Below are positions 1 through 11,145 of a DNA stretch of 64,000 nt, piece after piece. Location of the stretch: the NCBI GenBank assembly GCA_963969345.1, contig OZ017767.1, positions 4,430,739-4,494,738 of the forward strand, read 5' to 3'. How positions within the stretch are numbered: position 1 is the stretch's first letter; each line of letters starts with the position of its first letter. A program made the position numbers and the translations under genes. The notes beneath the pieces are model-generated. The model did not search any database. It saw only the letters and a list, made by a program, of their open reading frames with translations, and was not told where the DNA came from. This DNA comes from Turbatrix aceti (taxonomy: Eukaryota; Nematoda; Chromadorea; Rhabditida; Panagrolaimidae).

Positions 1-3000
1 TGCGGGACCGGATTACGACAGATTGGCTCGCGGAGCAGGTCGAAGAGGAACTTCAGTCGCGTCGAGGCCACCGGGCTTCAAGTCCTGGGTCGCCGAGGTC
101 GTCCACGTCCCCTATGCTCCAGAGAAGGCCGTGCCCTCATCGAGACTCGTCGTCGAGCAGTTCGTCGTCGAGTTCATCGAGCAGCGAGCCCGAACAGACC
201 CGGGTTTACGTCTCCGAGCACTCCAACGTATCGAGCCGTGCTTCGACCCCTGTGCCTGATGTCGTCAAGCCTCGGGCTACGGCGAAGAAGAACGAGCTGC
301 CGATTCAGATTGCTCCTGTCTCTCAAAGACCACCCTCGCCTGTACCGTATACGCTGCACCCCGCGGACAAGTACTGGTTCGTGAAGGGAGGCACGAGGGC
401 GGTCACCAACGAAGAACCGAGTTCCTCTGGAGTGACTTCACTTGGCTGCAATTTGGAAGTTGACGACAAGGATCCCGTGAGTTGGCTTTTTCCGTAATTA
501 GGGGTTTTGAGTCATTCTGTTTTTCAGTGCGACCCGTACCGATTCCTGACCGAGGAGGACCCAGAAGACCCGCGTTACAACGAGTTCAACAACCTCGAGA
601 AACGGACGTTGGATCTGGAGAGGAAGCAGAACACTTCGTGGCACAACCTCATCGACCTGCAGCACGAGTACGCGCGCAACGTTCGTCTCGAAGACCGGCT
701 TTCTAAAAAGAAGCTCATCCACAACCAGGGCATCGACGAATATGGCAACAAAATTGTCACCGTCGCCCGCGATGATGTACGTTTTGCTTTTGTTTTTTTT
801 AAAGGGAGTGGGGGCTTTATCGTGTTGTCAGTGCTTTTTTTGCAAGCTCAAAAGCACGATTGCCGGTGTTGGATGTACAGCAGTTTGTTAACCACCGTGT
901 AAATCTGGTGATAAGATGCTTAGTCCTATGAAGTCATAATCCTGGTTTTGTACCTGGAGCGGATGGTTTAACGAGGCTTTTTTTTGCAGATCGACAAAAT
1001 CAAAGCGGCCATGGCGGAGAGCGAAAAACACCGCACGAGACTGCAGCAGGAGCTTTCCACCGTGCAATCCAAGAACAACGACTTCCACCAGCAGTGCCTG
1101 AGCCTCCGGGTGCCGTCGAAGCCCGTCGTCGGCAATGGCGTGCCCTCTTGTCTCGAAATGAATGTTTCACAGCTCGCCATTTCCTACAAATTTCTCTCGT
1201 GAGTCGGCTGAAAATTACAAGGTTGGATGACGCTTGCACCGGTCGATTTTAGGAAGGAAAGCGACAAGCTGACGACTACGCAGGCCGAGTGGCAGGACAT
1301 GCTGCAGAGCTTTGCGCAGCACGTCGAAAGCGAGCTCGGCGACATCGATGAGGCCTTCTCCCAGGTTACCAAGGACATGAAGGACGAGATGCTCGAGATC
1401 CGCGACGAAGAACGTAAGCTGTTGATCGAGCAGGACACGCTCCCGCAAATGCCGGAGCCTCTTGACGCTTTCATGAAGAACATTGAAAAGGCTGATACCG
1501 ACACGGAAAAAGTACGGGCTGACGCGCTTCGTGTGCAGCAGAGAAACGAGCATCTCGACGCCGCTATCGACGAAGTAAGTGACTTTTTTTGGGCTTTAAA
1601 CTTTTTTTGAAGCGCAATTGCCTTTCAAAATCAAGGAGTAACGAATATTGATTTTTAGAGCGAAGCAAAGTTGGACGCGTACACCGCAGATTTTGAAAAG
1701 CGCTTCCGGATCACCTTCGACGAACCGGTCATCCGAGGAGTCGATCTCCAGCCAGCTGACATTGCCGACGACGAAGTTGACCACTTCCTGGCGATAGCCA
1801 GGTATCGAGCCTTGCAAGAAGCGGCTACTTTGTCCTTTGCTGATCCCACTGCGGACTCCCAAACCCCCCGACCACAGCCGCTGTCAGATGAACCCGCGGC
1901 GAAGAAAAAGAAGCTCACAAAAGTTGATTTTCTCAAGGCTTTGAACTCGACCAACGAGAGAACTGCCTACGAAGTGCTCCGGCTGCGCCAGGCCAACGCT
2001 TTCCTCGAAAATTCATCGGCGAGTGATAAGAAAAGGCTCTACACCCGGGAAGCCGAGCTGCGAGTACGATTCACCCGGCATTACCTGGAGCGGACCAAGG
2101 AGCTCTACAGCATCTCGAGCAAGTCTGTCAACATGCATCAACGCAGCGATGAACTGCTCGGCGAGCGATTCGAGGAAGTCGAGCAATGGGTGAGTTGCCA
2201 GGTTTTTTTGCAGCAGTTCAACGTGATTTTTTCAGGCCAGCAGACTTGGGGAACTTGTACGAAAGCAGGAGGAAAAGAACAATCACATATTTACAAATTT
2301 CGTCTCCAAAGTGCCCCCTGCGAAGGAGGAGACGGCCGAGCGAAAGAAACTCAGCGACACGTATACCAGGATTCTCAACGAAGTCAACGAGCTGTCTGGC
2401 GACCTTGAAACGCTCGACAGAGAATCGGTTGAGACTCTGCGCGCAGTCCGGGAGCTGGAATCCGAAGATTTCTGGTGGGTTCTTGCACGCTGAAAATTTT
2501 TACCGGGTTTTTAAACTTTCAGGAAGAGTGAACAGGGGTGCATCACGGCCCAGAAGGACATCAACACGTACCTCGCTGCGCTCTACGAAATCGACGAACA
2601 ATTTCAACGCGAACAGGTTCGTCACGAGAGATTTGCGGCGTGTCTGGCAGCGAAGGAGCAGGACAACCGGAAGGTGAACAAGAAAATTGGCAAAGCCCAG
2701 GTAGAATGGGCAAAGGTGAAAAAGGCGCTGGACGAGAACGAGAAAATCGAAAAGTACGGATCGAAGGAAAAGATGCAGGAAGCAGAGATCAAGCGTTTCC
2801 ACGTATGTTTTTGGATTTTTTTATGATTCGTTGTTTTTGCAAACTGAAGATTTCAGGACTTAACCGTGTGCACGAATTGTCTGGTGCGACAGAAGAGCGG
2901 CATCATCACGACCTGCTGCCACATCTTCTGCATAGAATGCATCGAGTCCCTCGTCAAGGCACGCAACCGAAAGTGCCCGAGGTGCAAAAACACGTTTGGT

Positions 3001-3051
3001 GCCAATGACTATCGCAAGATCTACCTGGATAATCAGAATCACGATTCCTAA
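1..3051 (+). CDS. Bre1/RNF20-like RING E3 ubiquitin ligase (3' part, partial)
   Basis: The gene is open through the left edge. Exons: <1-476, 528-776, 990-1198, 1253-1574, 1659-2189, 2236-2474, 2523-2802, 2857-3051; all phases agree and give 832 visible residues. The last exon encodes a C3HC4 RING finger: CTNC, then CCHIFCIECI, then a CPRCKNTFGANDY tail. That tail and the C-terminal position match Bre1/RNF20/RNF40, nuclear ligases that monoubiquitinate histone H2B. Ahead of the RING lie about 550 residues of charged coiled coil with a basic KKKKLTK patch, as usual in the family. The first ~240 residues (a Ser run, then unfamiliar sequence) match nothing I recognise and could be divergent or wrongly joined. 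A poly(A) signal overlaps the stop codon. Assignment to Bre1 is good for the RING, moderate for the whole protein. Confidence 0.8.
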
Positions 3052-3055
3052 TAAA
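3050..3055 (+). terminator. poly(A) signal AATAAA of the Bre1-like gene
   Basis: AATAAA overlaps the last base pairs of the stop codon of the RING gene, so the 3' UTR is probably only a few tens of bases long. Confidence 0.6.
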
Positions 3056-4463
3056 CAATACCGGGTAAGCACTTTTTTGGGCGCATTTAGTTTTTTTTTT
3101 TTTGGGTGCATTTATTTCCCCCCCCCCCAACCATCTAGCTGGTTCTGCGCAGGTACCGAGCATTTGTGGCATTCTTTTGCTTTGTACTCTCCAGTGTCCA
3201 TAAAATCCTGACATTTGGCTTGTGAACAACTGCAAGCTCTTTTTTTGGGTGCGTTCGACATTTTTGACCAATTTTCCCATGCTCTTTTCTTGCATACGTG
3301 CAGTGCAGAACGGCTTTTATGCGTTTGATGATCCCTGCCAAAACAACCCATTCCACACTGCAGGTGCCTTTTTTGATGTTTTTCTTCAACATTGTTTTTT
3401 TTCAGTAAACTTACGATTCCCAGCCTTTCTGCGACATACCCGATCTGTTTTCAACATTGCGGCAACAACATCTCTTTACCGTAATGCGATCCTCCTCCTC
3501 CTGAACTGGAACATGCGAGACGTGGACAACACTCATCCACCTGGCGGAACGAAAACTTCTTTTTTTTTTGTTTTGAAATTGATAATTGACCTCTGCAAAA
3601 ACGCGGGCTGCTTCCGAAGATTTCAGTCGAACTTTCCAAATTTTATATTGTTGCGGATTTTTCACGAACGAGTAAAACATTTCTCCGTTTGACGGTGTTA
3701 TCGGGGATGAGGTAGCGTTTATCAGCAAAGAAAAAGCACAGCGTTTTTTCTGGCGGGATACTGATGCACGTGCACGACCTGCACGTAGGACGGATGAACC
3801 AGTCTCCTCTCCCCTCCCGACCCCCCTGCAAATATTTATGAGTTATGTATTGCCTGGTTGCAGTTTGCAAACAATGCTGCACATCTTCGACCAAAGCACA
3901 GCTTTTAAAAAAAGTGATATCAGTCATTTTGTTTTTTTTTTCTGCGGATGCCGGTCGCGGCGACGGTCAAAGGTTGTACACCGGACGCGATAATCGTGCG
4001 GAGATCGCAGCAACGGGACGTGTGAAAAAAAGCGTGCCACAACTACCGGCGGAAGAGATGAAACCAGGGAAACAGGGTTTTTTGATCGGTCGGGGTAGGA
4101 TGGGCGGCTGTCAGGGCCGAAGACAAAAAAAACAGACGAACGCTACAAAGGGGCGGCGCAGCAGCCAGGAAGTGCCACGCAATCCGTGCAGCCAGGTGCG
4201 CTTTATTACTTTTTTTGAGCGCCCCCAGAAGAAAAACGAGGTGTCAGGCAATCAATTAGGTACGAGTACGACGACGACGTTCCTCTGCCAGTTCGACGGT
4301 GATTGATGTATAGCGGTGGCGGCGGCGTGTGAGGGAGGAGATAACAGTGCACGTCGTCCAACCAGCCTTGGACGCGGGGTTACCACTTTTGCGGTTTTTC
4401 GTCCACAAAAAACAAGTGAATTATGATGATTGCAGGAGCAGCGGGCACCGCTCAGCCACCGCG
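3056..4463. other. intergenic, T-tract rich
   Basis: No confident gene. There are several runs of 8-15 T or C (around 3092-3105 and 3118-3128) and repeated 'TTTTTTGGGTGCG/ATT' phrases near 3075, 3105 and 3242, suggesting local short duplications. One minus-strand reading frame (3411-3728) has weak MSP-domain resemblance and is listed separately. Confidence 0.5.
3411..3728 (-). other. possible MSP-domain-like coding fragment or pseudogene
   Basis: A 105-residue minus-strand frame contains two segments that look like parts of a nematode major-sperm-protein (MSP) domain in the right order: ITPSNGEMFYSFVK..YKIWKVRLKSS, then SVVHVSHVPVQEEEDRITV about 40 residues later. In another frame the intervening sequence reads FVPPGG, also typical of this fold, so either there are frameshifts around a 10-A run near 3560 or the likeness is chance. 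There is no in-frame ATG at a convincing start; the downstream donor and acceptor candidates (GTAAGT near 3415, CTGCAG near 3360) do not lead to a recognisable C-terminus. Low confidence. Confidence 0.22.
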
Positions 4464-6915
4464 ATGGACTTTTTTCTAAATTTTCTCTCCATGTTCTTTG
4501 GCATCTCACGCGTCGCCAATGACGTCGGGGAGTACGCGAGGCCAATGGTGCGAACGTCACACGGCTTCGTCGAGGGTAGACTCACGACGCTGTCCAACTA
4601 CGTAGACGTTGATACCTTCTACGGCGTACCGTATGCGCGAAAGCCCGTCCAGCAGCTGAGATTTGAGGTAACGCTGTCCAAACTGCTTTTTTTTGCAACT
4701 GTTGACCTTTTCAGAAGACATATCTGACCGCAGCATGGCCCGAAACGATAGTAGCAGATCAACTGCAGCCACCGTGCCCGCTCAAGCCTCCGAGCAGCGA
4801 CGAAGACTGCCTCTACCTCAACGTATTGCGCCCCTCGACCCGGATTGAGGTCTCCCCCGGGCCTTTTCCCGTCATTATCATCATCCCGGGTGCCGAGCCG
4901 GATGACCAGTTCACAGCTCGGGATCACAGCCTGCTCATAGAGCACTTTGTCGGCAAAGGCGCTATCGTAGTCACCATTGCGTACCGCGTCGGATATCTCG
5001 GTAAGCTTCAATGGTTTTTTGTATTTATTTTTCTTTCTGCATTTGTTTACGAAAATCCATAGCATTCATGCTAAACACATTGTAACCGTGCGCGTACCAA
5101 AAATCATAGGTTTTTAATCCCTGGAAAACAGCAAATCCATGTTCCCAAAACAACCCCGTTTCTGCGTGCTCCTCGAAGGTGTTTATTGTTTGGCAAACAA
5201 GCTTCCAAATCGTGGAAGCCCTTTCACTTTTCCCAAAACAATTTTTGACGTCTGTCGTCCCGACGCAACACATCAAGTTGCACCGCGACAAAAACTAACT
5301 AAAACCACTCTTATCGCTCAATCAATTAGCGTTCGCTTTTATTTGACAGGATTTTTATCGTCGGACGGCGATGACATACACCCCGCTAAAAACAACTACG
5401 GCCTCTACGATCTCGTTGTCGCAGTCGACTTTGTCTACGAGGAGCTTAGGCGGTTCAATGGCGACCCGAGCCAGGTTACTCTCTTCGGCGAAGGCGGGGG
5501 TGGCTACGCCGCAGCACTGGTGGCGAGATCTCAGCTCCTCGCGCATCGACCGTTCAGCCGGGTCGTCCAGATAGCCGGCTTTGCGCCTTCCACGGCATTC
5601 ACGCAGGCCCCGGCGGTCATCCGAGAGCATTCGAAGGCCTTCGTCGAGAAAGCCCAGAGCCGGTGTGCAGATGAGTTCTACAAGGAGTGCATCCAAGATA
5701 TGCGCCTCGACAGCCTCTTCAAAAACGTAGGTGCCCTTATATCGTGTTTCACATTCTGATCGACCAAACAAACTTTTTTGCAGCAAGCAGACTTTTTCGC
5801 CCTCAATCACCTGCCGACTAAAGATTTCTCCTTTGAGGTCAAGCCCGGTGGCTCTAAACACTTTCTCCTCGGTGTCAACCAGTTCGACAATCGCAGTAAA
5901 GGTATGCTACTTTTCGGCTATGATGTCCAGGGCCAGACAGGGGGGTTGTAAAATGCGTGACAGTTGGGGATCGATCACCTCTTGGACGTTGACAAACGAC
6001 GTGAAGCAAGAGAACATGACATTTTTTATGTCCTGGGTGGTTTCCCTGCTAGGTTACAAATCAGTTCTGCCCTTTGTCCCCCAGCAGCAGCGGAGCAGAG
6101 CATAAAAAAGAGCATTGCTATTTATATGTCTTGTTCCCATCCTTGCATAGGAACGGAACGGAGCGCAGCGGCGGTGCAAATACGTGCACCGCGCTGGCTG
6201 GTAAACAATTAAAAAAATCGTAGATCATTGCTTTGCACAGACACAATAGACAGGGAAAGGAAAATTTGGAGTTTAAACAAAAAAAAATATTAGTAAAACT
6301 TCAGGTGTCATGCAAGTGCTCAATCGACATGATCACTACAACTACTCGACACTGGAATTCGAAGTGCAACGCCATTTTGAGTCTAAAGAAGCGGCACGCG
6401 AGATTGTCAAATTCTACAACGAGAACAGCGACTTTCCGAGTTCAAATCCAGAGTTTTATAAAAATGTAGTTTTCACGCTCATTTATGACATCGAGTTCAC
6501 GTTGCCGGCGATCACCGAAGCACAGGCTTACGTCCGTGCAGGCCACAAGGTGTGGTTCTACGAATTTTCGAGACCTGACTACCTTGGTCCGGTGATATCC
6601 AATCTCGACAGCAACCATATGACTCGTGTAGCTCTCAGCAAACTGCTTCTCGAATTTTCCACTACCGGGTGAGTTCCAAAAAAGCGAAAATAGAAAGTGA
6701 TTGATGAAATTAATTGGAACGTTTGTTTCAGAGTAGTCAAAATCGACAATGAGAACGTTCCATCACTGCCAAGCTCACTTGACAACCTTCCCTACGTTCA
6801 CTTTGAGCGAGACAATGTGTCCATCATGCAGAACTACCGTCCTCTTCTCCGCAATTTTTGGAAGTCCCTATACGACAGATACACCGTGTCTTGGGAATCC
6901 GTTAGAATACACTAG
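4464..6915 (+). CDS. Carboxylesterase/cholinesterase-fold protein, catalytically dead
   Basis: Exons 4464-4667, 4715-5000, 5350-5726, 5784-5901, 6305-6668, 6732-6915; 510 aa. The N-terminus (MDFFLNFLSMFFGIS) looks like a signal peptide or anchor. Type-B carboxylesterase landmarks are clear: SHGFVEG, FYGVPYA, EDCLYLNVLRP, VTIAYRVGYLGFLSSDG, NYGLYDLVVAVDFV, FNGDPSQVTLFGE. The nucleophile elbow, normally GESAGG, reads GEGGGG, so the serine is glycine. The oxyanion HGGG motif is replaced by IPGAEP, the acid segment (usually NxDEG) reads NQFDNRSKG, and no histidine stands where the catalytic one is expected after the WFYEFS block. It should therefore act as a binding or adhesion protein, as neuroligins and glutactin do, not as an enzyme. 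There is no C-terminal membrane segment, so it is probably secreted. Two introns (349 and 403 bp) are long for this window. Confidence 0.85.
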
Positions 6916-7363
6916 TTAGTTAGTTTCAAAATATGCTCGTCCTACTTCACTCTTAATTTATACCGTTACCCAATAGCTCGAAGCCGATCAACCCTGCAGG
7001 GTGTTGACAACCTATTTTTCATGAACTACAAGGCGTCTGGACGCCTACAATTTCCATGAGATTAAAACTCAAAATGCCGTCTTTTTCACTCGTTATTTGC
7101 TGTTATTTCTGTACGTGGTACAATTTGTTGACTTTGTTTACAATAAACTTGTTAGAAAAAAAAACTTGCAACCTACAAAAATTACCAAACTAACGCAGTT
7201 CAAAAAATATTACTCGAAAAACAAAAAACCGCAAAGCGCGCCAAAAATAACATTTGAAAAGGAAACAACTTTCGTGATAAGATTTGCGGCAGAGTTACTG
7301 TCCTTTTCATTGTGCTGCTGATCGCATTCCAGTTTTTTTTATTTCTTGTGTTTTGGGATCAAA
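6916..7363. other. intergenic, AT-rich
   Basis: About 450 bp separating two plus-strand genes. AT-rich, with no coding frame or repeat that I can support. An acceptor-like CCAG near 7332 precedes the next start codon by about 30 bases. Confidence 0.5.
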
Positions 7364-7918
7364 ATGGATGCCGCTTCCGAAGTTCTGTCTCTTGCCGAAC
7401 AGTAGGTTTTTTGTTGCCATTGTGGATAATGTTTATTAATTTATGCTTTTAGGCTACGAAAGTTGAAATCATCTCAACAAACTCAAATGAGACTCGAACA
7501 AACTATCCGTTTTGTCACGCAACGTTTACCTGGTATGTGTTTTTTGTTTTCGATGCATATCTTTGGTTTTGGAGATCCGTTTATTACTGTAGAACGATTT
7601 AGACATCGACCGCGCTATCGTTTCTGACTTGAAGACAAAACAGGACAATTTCAAAACCGAAATGGAAAATCTGGTCGCCTGTTACAACAAAATTGATGGT
7701 GAGTTGTCTCAATTTTTATTGCGAATTCATTTCAACTGATTTCAGAGAACGCCGTTGGTAACCTCGCGACGCAGTCTTCGGATCTGTCGTATTTTGGTGA
7801 GAAAGCAGGAGAGATTGACGACGCCGAGCACAAGAATGCTTTGTACGAGCAATTCTGCAAAAAGCTGCTCGAAGGAATGGAAGAAGTCGAAGCCGACATC
7901 AAGAAGATTTCTGAGTAA
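7364..7918 (+). CDS. small coiled-coil protein of unknown function
   Basis: Four exons, 7364-7401, 7453-7532, 7603-7698 and 7746-7918, join in phase into 128 aa starting MDAASEVLSLAEQLRK. The third exon uses the AG at 7601-7602; the AG ten bases upstream would give an early stop. The protein is hydrophilic, Lys/Glu/Gln-rich and almost wholly predicted helical, with heptad-like leucine spacing in residues 5-40, 50-75 and 95-128. There is no signal peptide, membrane segment or metal-binding motif. Size and composition resemble small subunits of coiled-coil complexes (BLOC/BORC, kinetochore or nuclear-pore accessory proteins), but I cannot assign it to a family. It sits 180 bp ahead of DMAP1 on the same strand. 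Confidence 0.72.
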
Positions 7919-8096
7919 TTTTGTCGTTGATCAATTTATTTTAATAGTAAAAGTTTATGAATATTTTTTTTGAAACGGTTTTGTACCGGCGTTGTCCTCC
8001 GCTGTCAATATCTTTGCACGTTGCATGCGGTGTTATATTTTTGTTTTTTTTTTGCGTTCGGCGTGGATCGATTTACAGGTAGTTTTTGGCTTCATC

Positions 8097-9699
8097 ATGT
8101 TGGCATCGGATATAAAGGACATTCTCGGTCCTTCTGCCAGTGCTTCTACGGATCCCGCTGCAGAATTCGAAGTTCGAGGAAAAGAAAAAACTGCTGCAAC
8201 AAAAAACAAGTCTAAGGTAATGATTTTCATGTTTTATTCCTATTTTGTTCAACATTTTTTTGTTTGGTTGCAGACCCAGAAAAAGAAGAAAAGAAGTGCC
8301 GTTGATGCTCTCCGCATCGATGCCGTTCCGGTAGACACGGAAGATGTCGTTGCCGAAGTCGTCGAAACTCCGTACCAGCAATCAAGGCGACTGGTAAGTT
8401 TTTTACCTTGTGGACTTTGTTAAACATGGTCTTTTTTCAGTTTGGAAAACGGTATACACGTCGTTGGAAAAAGGGTAAATACTTTGCGAAGCCTACAAAA
8501 GACGAACGTGCAAAGCGCCTTCTGAAGAGGATGCAACAACGCTTTCCGGACGATAAACTGACTCTCGAACGCTCTATGGACCGGGTGAATCTCTCACACT
8601 GGGTGCCTGCCGGACATCCAATCGAAGGGCAGTGGGCCAAGCCGTCGACCACCCAGGAGAATTGGCCTCCGTACAGCGACGAAGAGTACAACAAGCTGCT
8701 CGTTGACGAGGACTGGTCCCGTGAAGAGACCGACTACCTCATGCGCCAGGCCCGCAGGTTCCATTTCTCTTTTCTCGTCGTTCAAGATCGCTACGACTTC
8801 CAAGGCGAGAGCCGGAGTTTGGAGCAAATCAAAAAGCGTTTTTACGAGGTGGATTCAATTTTGAAGCGTGCCAAGAATCCGACGGACAACACCGGTGACT
8901 ACGACATCCAGAAGGAGCTGACCTACCGCGATCAGGTCAAAAACTTGACCGATACTACATCACGGGATGAGGTGAAGGAGTCCTACATGCTGCACCTGGT
9001 CATGGATGCCATGCAGCGGGCCAAGAACGAACCCCCACCACGGATCCAGAAACGCTGTGTGCCCCTCGTCGCCGTGCCTGCCGAGATACCGAGCTTCGAC
9101 GACGTCGAATGGACTGTTCCAAAGCGAATGCAAGAGCCAAGGGCCTCCCACTCGGATTTCATTCTGACACGCGATACGCTGCAGATCCCCTTCAAGGATG
9201 AGAACGTGGTTAAGCAGACTCAGAATTTCCTTAAAACTATGTTCGAGGGCGCCGAAGTGAACAACACCGTTGGCATGCGTCTGCCCTGCCACTTGTCTCC
9301 GTCGGCCCAGCACTTTGCGGAATTCCGCGACAACATTCCACGCTATCTGGATCTTCTTCAGGCGTATCACGTAGCCTTGGACCAGGCCCAGAATCTCCGC
9401 GCTAACGCGGCTGTTCTCGGCTTGCCAGTTGTGAGTTTTTATTCGTTAAAAAAAATGTTTATGAATGAATGTACACTTTTTTTCAGGATAATTTGCCCGT
9501 GGACGCAGCACCTCACAAGCTTTCCTTACCTGTCCGGACTTCGAGCGGTGAAAGCGTTCCCTCTTTCTTCTCTCGCAGCGAGGATCACGTTTATCGTCTT
9601 GTTTCGAGAAAACCAATTACGGTGACGTCGGTTACGGAGCCGTCATGTTCCACTGCCTGTGAGGATACCGATACCGATGGCGACGTGCATAATGAATAA
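8097..9699 (+). CDS. DMAP1: DMAP1, subunit of TIP60/NuA4 and SWR1-type complexes
   Basis: Exons 8097-8216, 8274-8393, 8441-9430, 9487-9699; 480 aa. The start MLASDIKDILG matches the family N-terminus (DxxDIL). The SANT/Myb-like domain is diagnostic: WPPYSDEEYNKLL, DWSREETDYLMRQARRF, FLVVQDRY, then SLEQIKKRFYEV, around residues 150-225. The DMAP1 C-terminal region follows (MQEPRASHSDFIL to LLQAYHVALDQAQNLRANA). DMAP1/SWC4 is a shared nuclear subunit of the histone acetyltransferase TIP60/NuA4 and the H2A.Z-depositing SWR1/SRCAP complexes. The 330-codon third exon is unusually long for this window. A methionine-poor open stretch continues upstream of 8097, but homology and position favour the chosen start. 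The stop codon lies inside an AATAAA. Confidence 0.92.
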
Positions 9700-9700
9700 A
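9695..9700 (+). terminator. poly(A) signal AATAAA overlapping the DMAP1 stop codon
   Basis: AATAAA contains the TAA stop of DMAP1 and is followed by a T-rich stretch; cleavage is expected a few tens of bases downstream. Confidence 0.5.
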
Positions 9701-10080
9701 TATTTTTTTTGTTACACCTGGAAGGTTCAACTTGGGTTGGGGGTTGCGCAATGCAATGACTTTTCTGCAGGGTTTCCCCGTAGCTGTTGACTGTTGACTG
9801 ATTTTTGATCAAATGATTTTCTCTGACATGAATCCTTTTTTTGAACGGTTCAACTTGGACTGCGAAAGCGCGCGTAAAAGTTATCACCAGGTGCACAGGT
9901 GCAGGGGCTCTTCTTCCCCCCAACTTGCGCGGTGTAGTGTTGCATCACTGTGAGGCTTTTGCTGACTACGTTGCGTGTGTCTGCGGTCTGCGTGATTTTA
10001 CGATGGAAAATATTTATGCATCACCCCGGATTGAGCCAAAGATCAATGACAATTTGCGTGCTATTTACAGCAAATCAAAT

Positions 10081-11063
10081 TCAAAATGGTAACGCGTGTT
10101 TGTTGAGGAGCTGCAGTTCCATCTCGAGCTTCCTGTTCTCCTTCTGGAGGACGTCGGCCTGCTGGGTGAGGACGTCGAACTGCAGGTCGAGGACCTTGCG
10201 CCGCATCTGGACGAGTTGTCCCTGCTCGAAGGCCTGCTCCTGGGCAGCGACGCGGTGGTGCAGCTGGTGGGTCTCGTGGAAGGATTCGTGGTCGGCGGAC
10301 TCGTTGAAGACGACTGCCGGGGTGTAGAGGTAGTTGCACTGGGGCGGCGTCGAGCGCTTCATAGTTTCCAGCACGTTGTGCTCGATGACGTCGGCGCGGT
10401 TCGCGTCAAGCACGGATTGCAGGAGTTCTCGGAGGTCGGTGGCGGCCTCGGCGCCACAGTGCTCCTGGACGGCGGCGACGTTGCACCGGGCGGTGCACTT
10501 GTACGTGTGGCACGTCTCACCGGTCTTCGCGAGGATGGGGTTCACCTTGGCGGGGTTGGTGACGTCTTCGCCGAGCGCCTCGGTCATGTCGTAGACCTCG
10601 TTGTTGAGCGCCGTGTGGTTGCCGCACTGGTTGACGCATTCGTGGATGATGACGGTTTCGTTGGCGTGGAGGCAGGGCAGGAGACCCTGGATGCGGGCGA
10701 CGTTCTCCTCGGTGCACTGGACCTGGAGGTTTGTCAGGGTGAAGGGGTTTGAAGAGACGTCGCACTCGTCGATGCAGAGTCGCGCCTTCTGGATGACCTC
10801 GCAGGCCAGCTCGTGGTGCCGGAAGAAGTGGGCAAAGTCCGCGTTTTTGAGCAGCGAGAGTTCATGGCCGTAGTCCCGAACGGACTTCATGCACGTCTTG
10901 AGGCATTCATGACCGTCGACGACGGCATGGAACTGTTTGTGGTACATCGGATGACTGACTAAAAAAAAGAAGCGTAAAACCACAGTCGAAAGCAAAAAAA
11001 GGGAAACTTACTGCATGCGCCGATGAAAGCGAAGAGGACAATGAGGGAAAGTTGCGTTGACAT
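10081..11063 (-). CDS. secreted Cys-rich CPG4-like protein with coiled-coil tail
   Basis: Two exons (11063-11012 and 10958-10081) give 309 aa. MSTQLSLIVLFAFIGAC is a clear signal peptide. The mature part has a dozen or more cysteines in CxxxC and CxxxCxxxC pairs (HECLKTCM, ARLCIDEC, HECVNQCG, CHTYKCTARC), spaced as in the nematode CPG4/DUF19-type extracellular domain, followed by a Cys-free, Gln/Leu/Glu-rich coiled coil over roughly the last 60 residues (QEQAFEQGQLVQMRRKVL onward). Three N-glycosylation sequons are visible (NET, NHT, NES). CPG-type proteins coat eggshell or cuticle surfaces, but the exact function here is unknown. Fold assignment rests on cysteine spacing read by eye. Confidence 0.6.
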
Positions 11064-11139
11064 GGCTTTGACTGACTGTGACTGTCTTCCAAGTAGTACT
11101 GAACCGTGGAGGATGCAGAATACTGCCAAGAAGAGCCCC

Positions 11140-11145
11140 TTATCT
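11140..11145 (-). promoter_or_regulatory. candidate GATA-factor site (AGATAA) upstream of the CPG4-like gene
   Basis: AGATAAGG on the minus strand about 80 bases before the start codon at 11063. Nematode intestinal genes often carry GATA-factor sites at this distance, but a six-base match is expected often by chance. Confidence 0.25.

Noticed and set aside
10096..10752. 218-codon plus-strand open frame rich in Val, Leu and Gly
   Set aside because: Antisense shadow of the CPG4-like gene, whose cysteine pattern, signal peptide and splice site are convincing.
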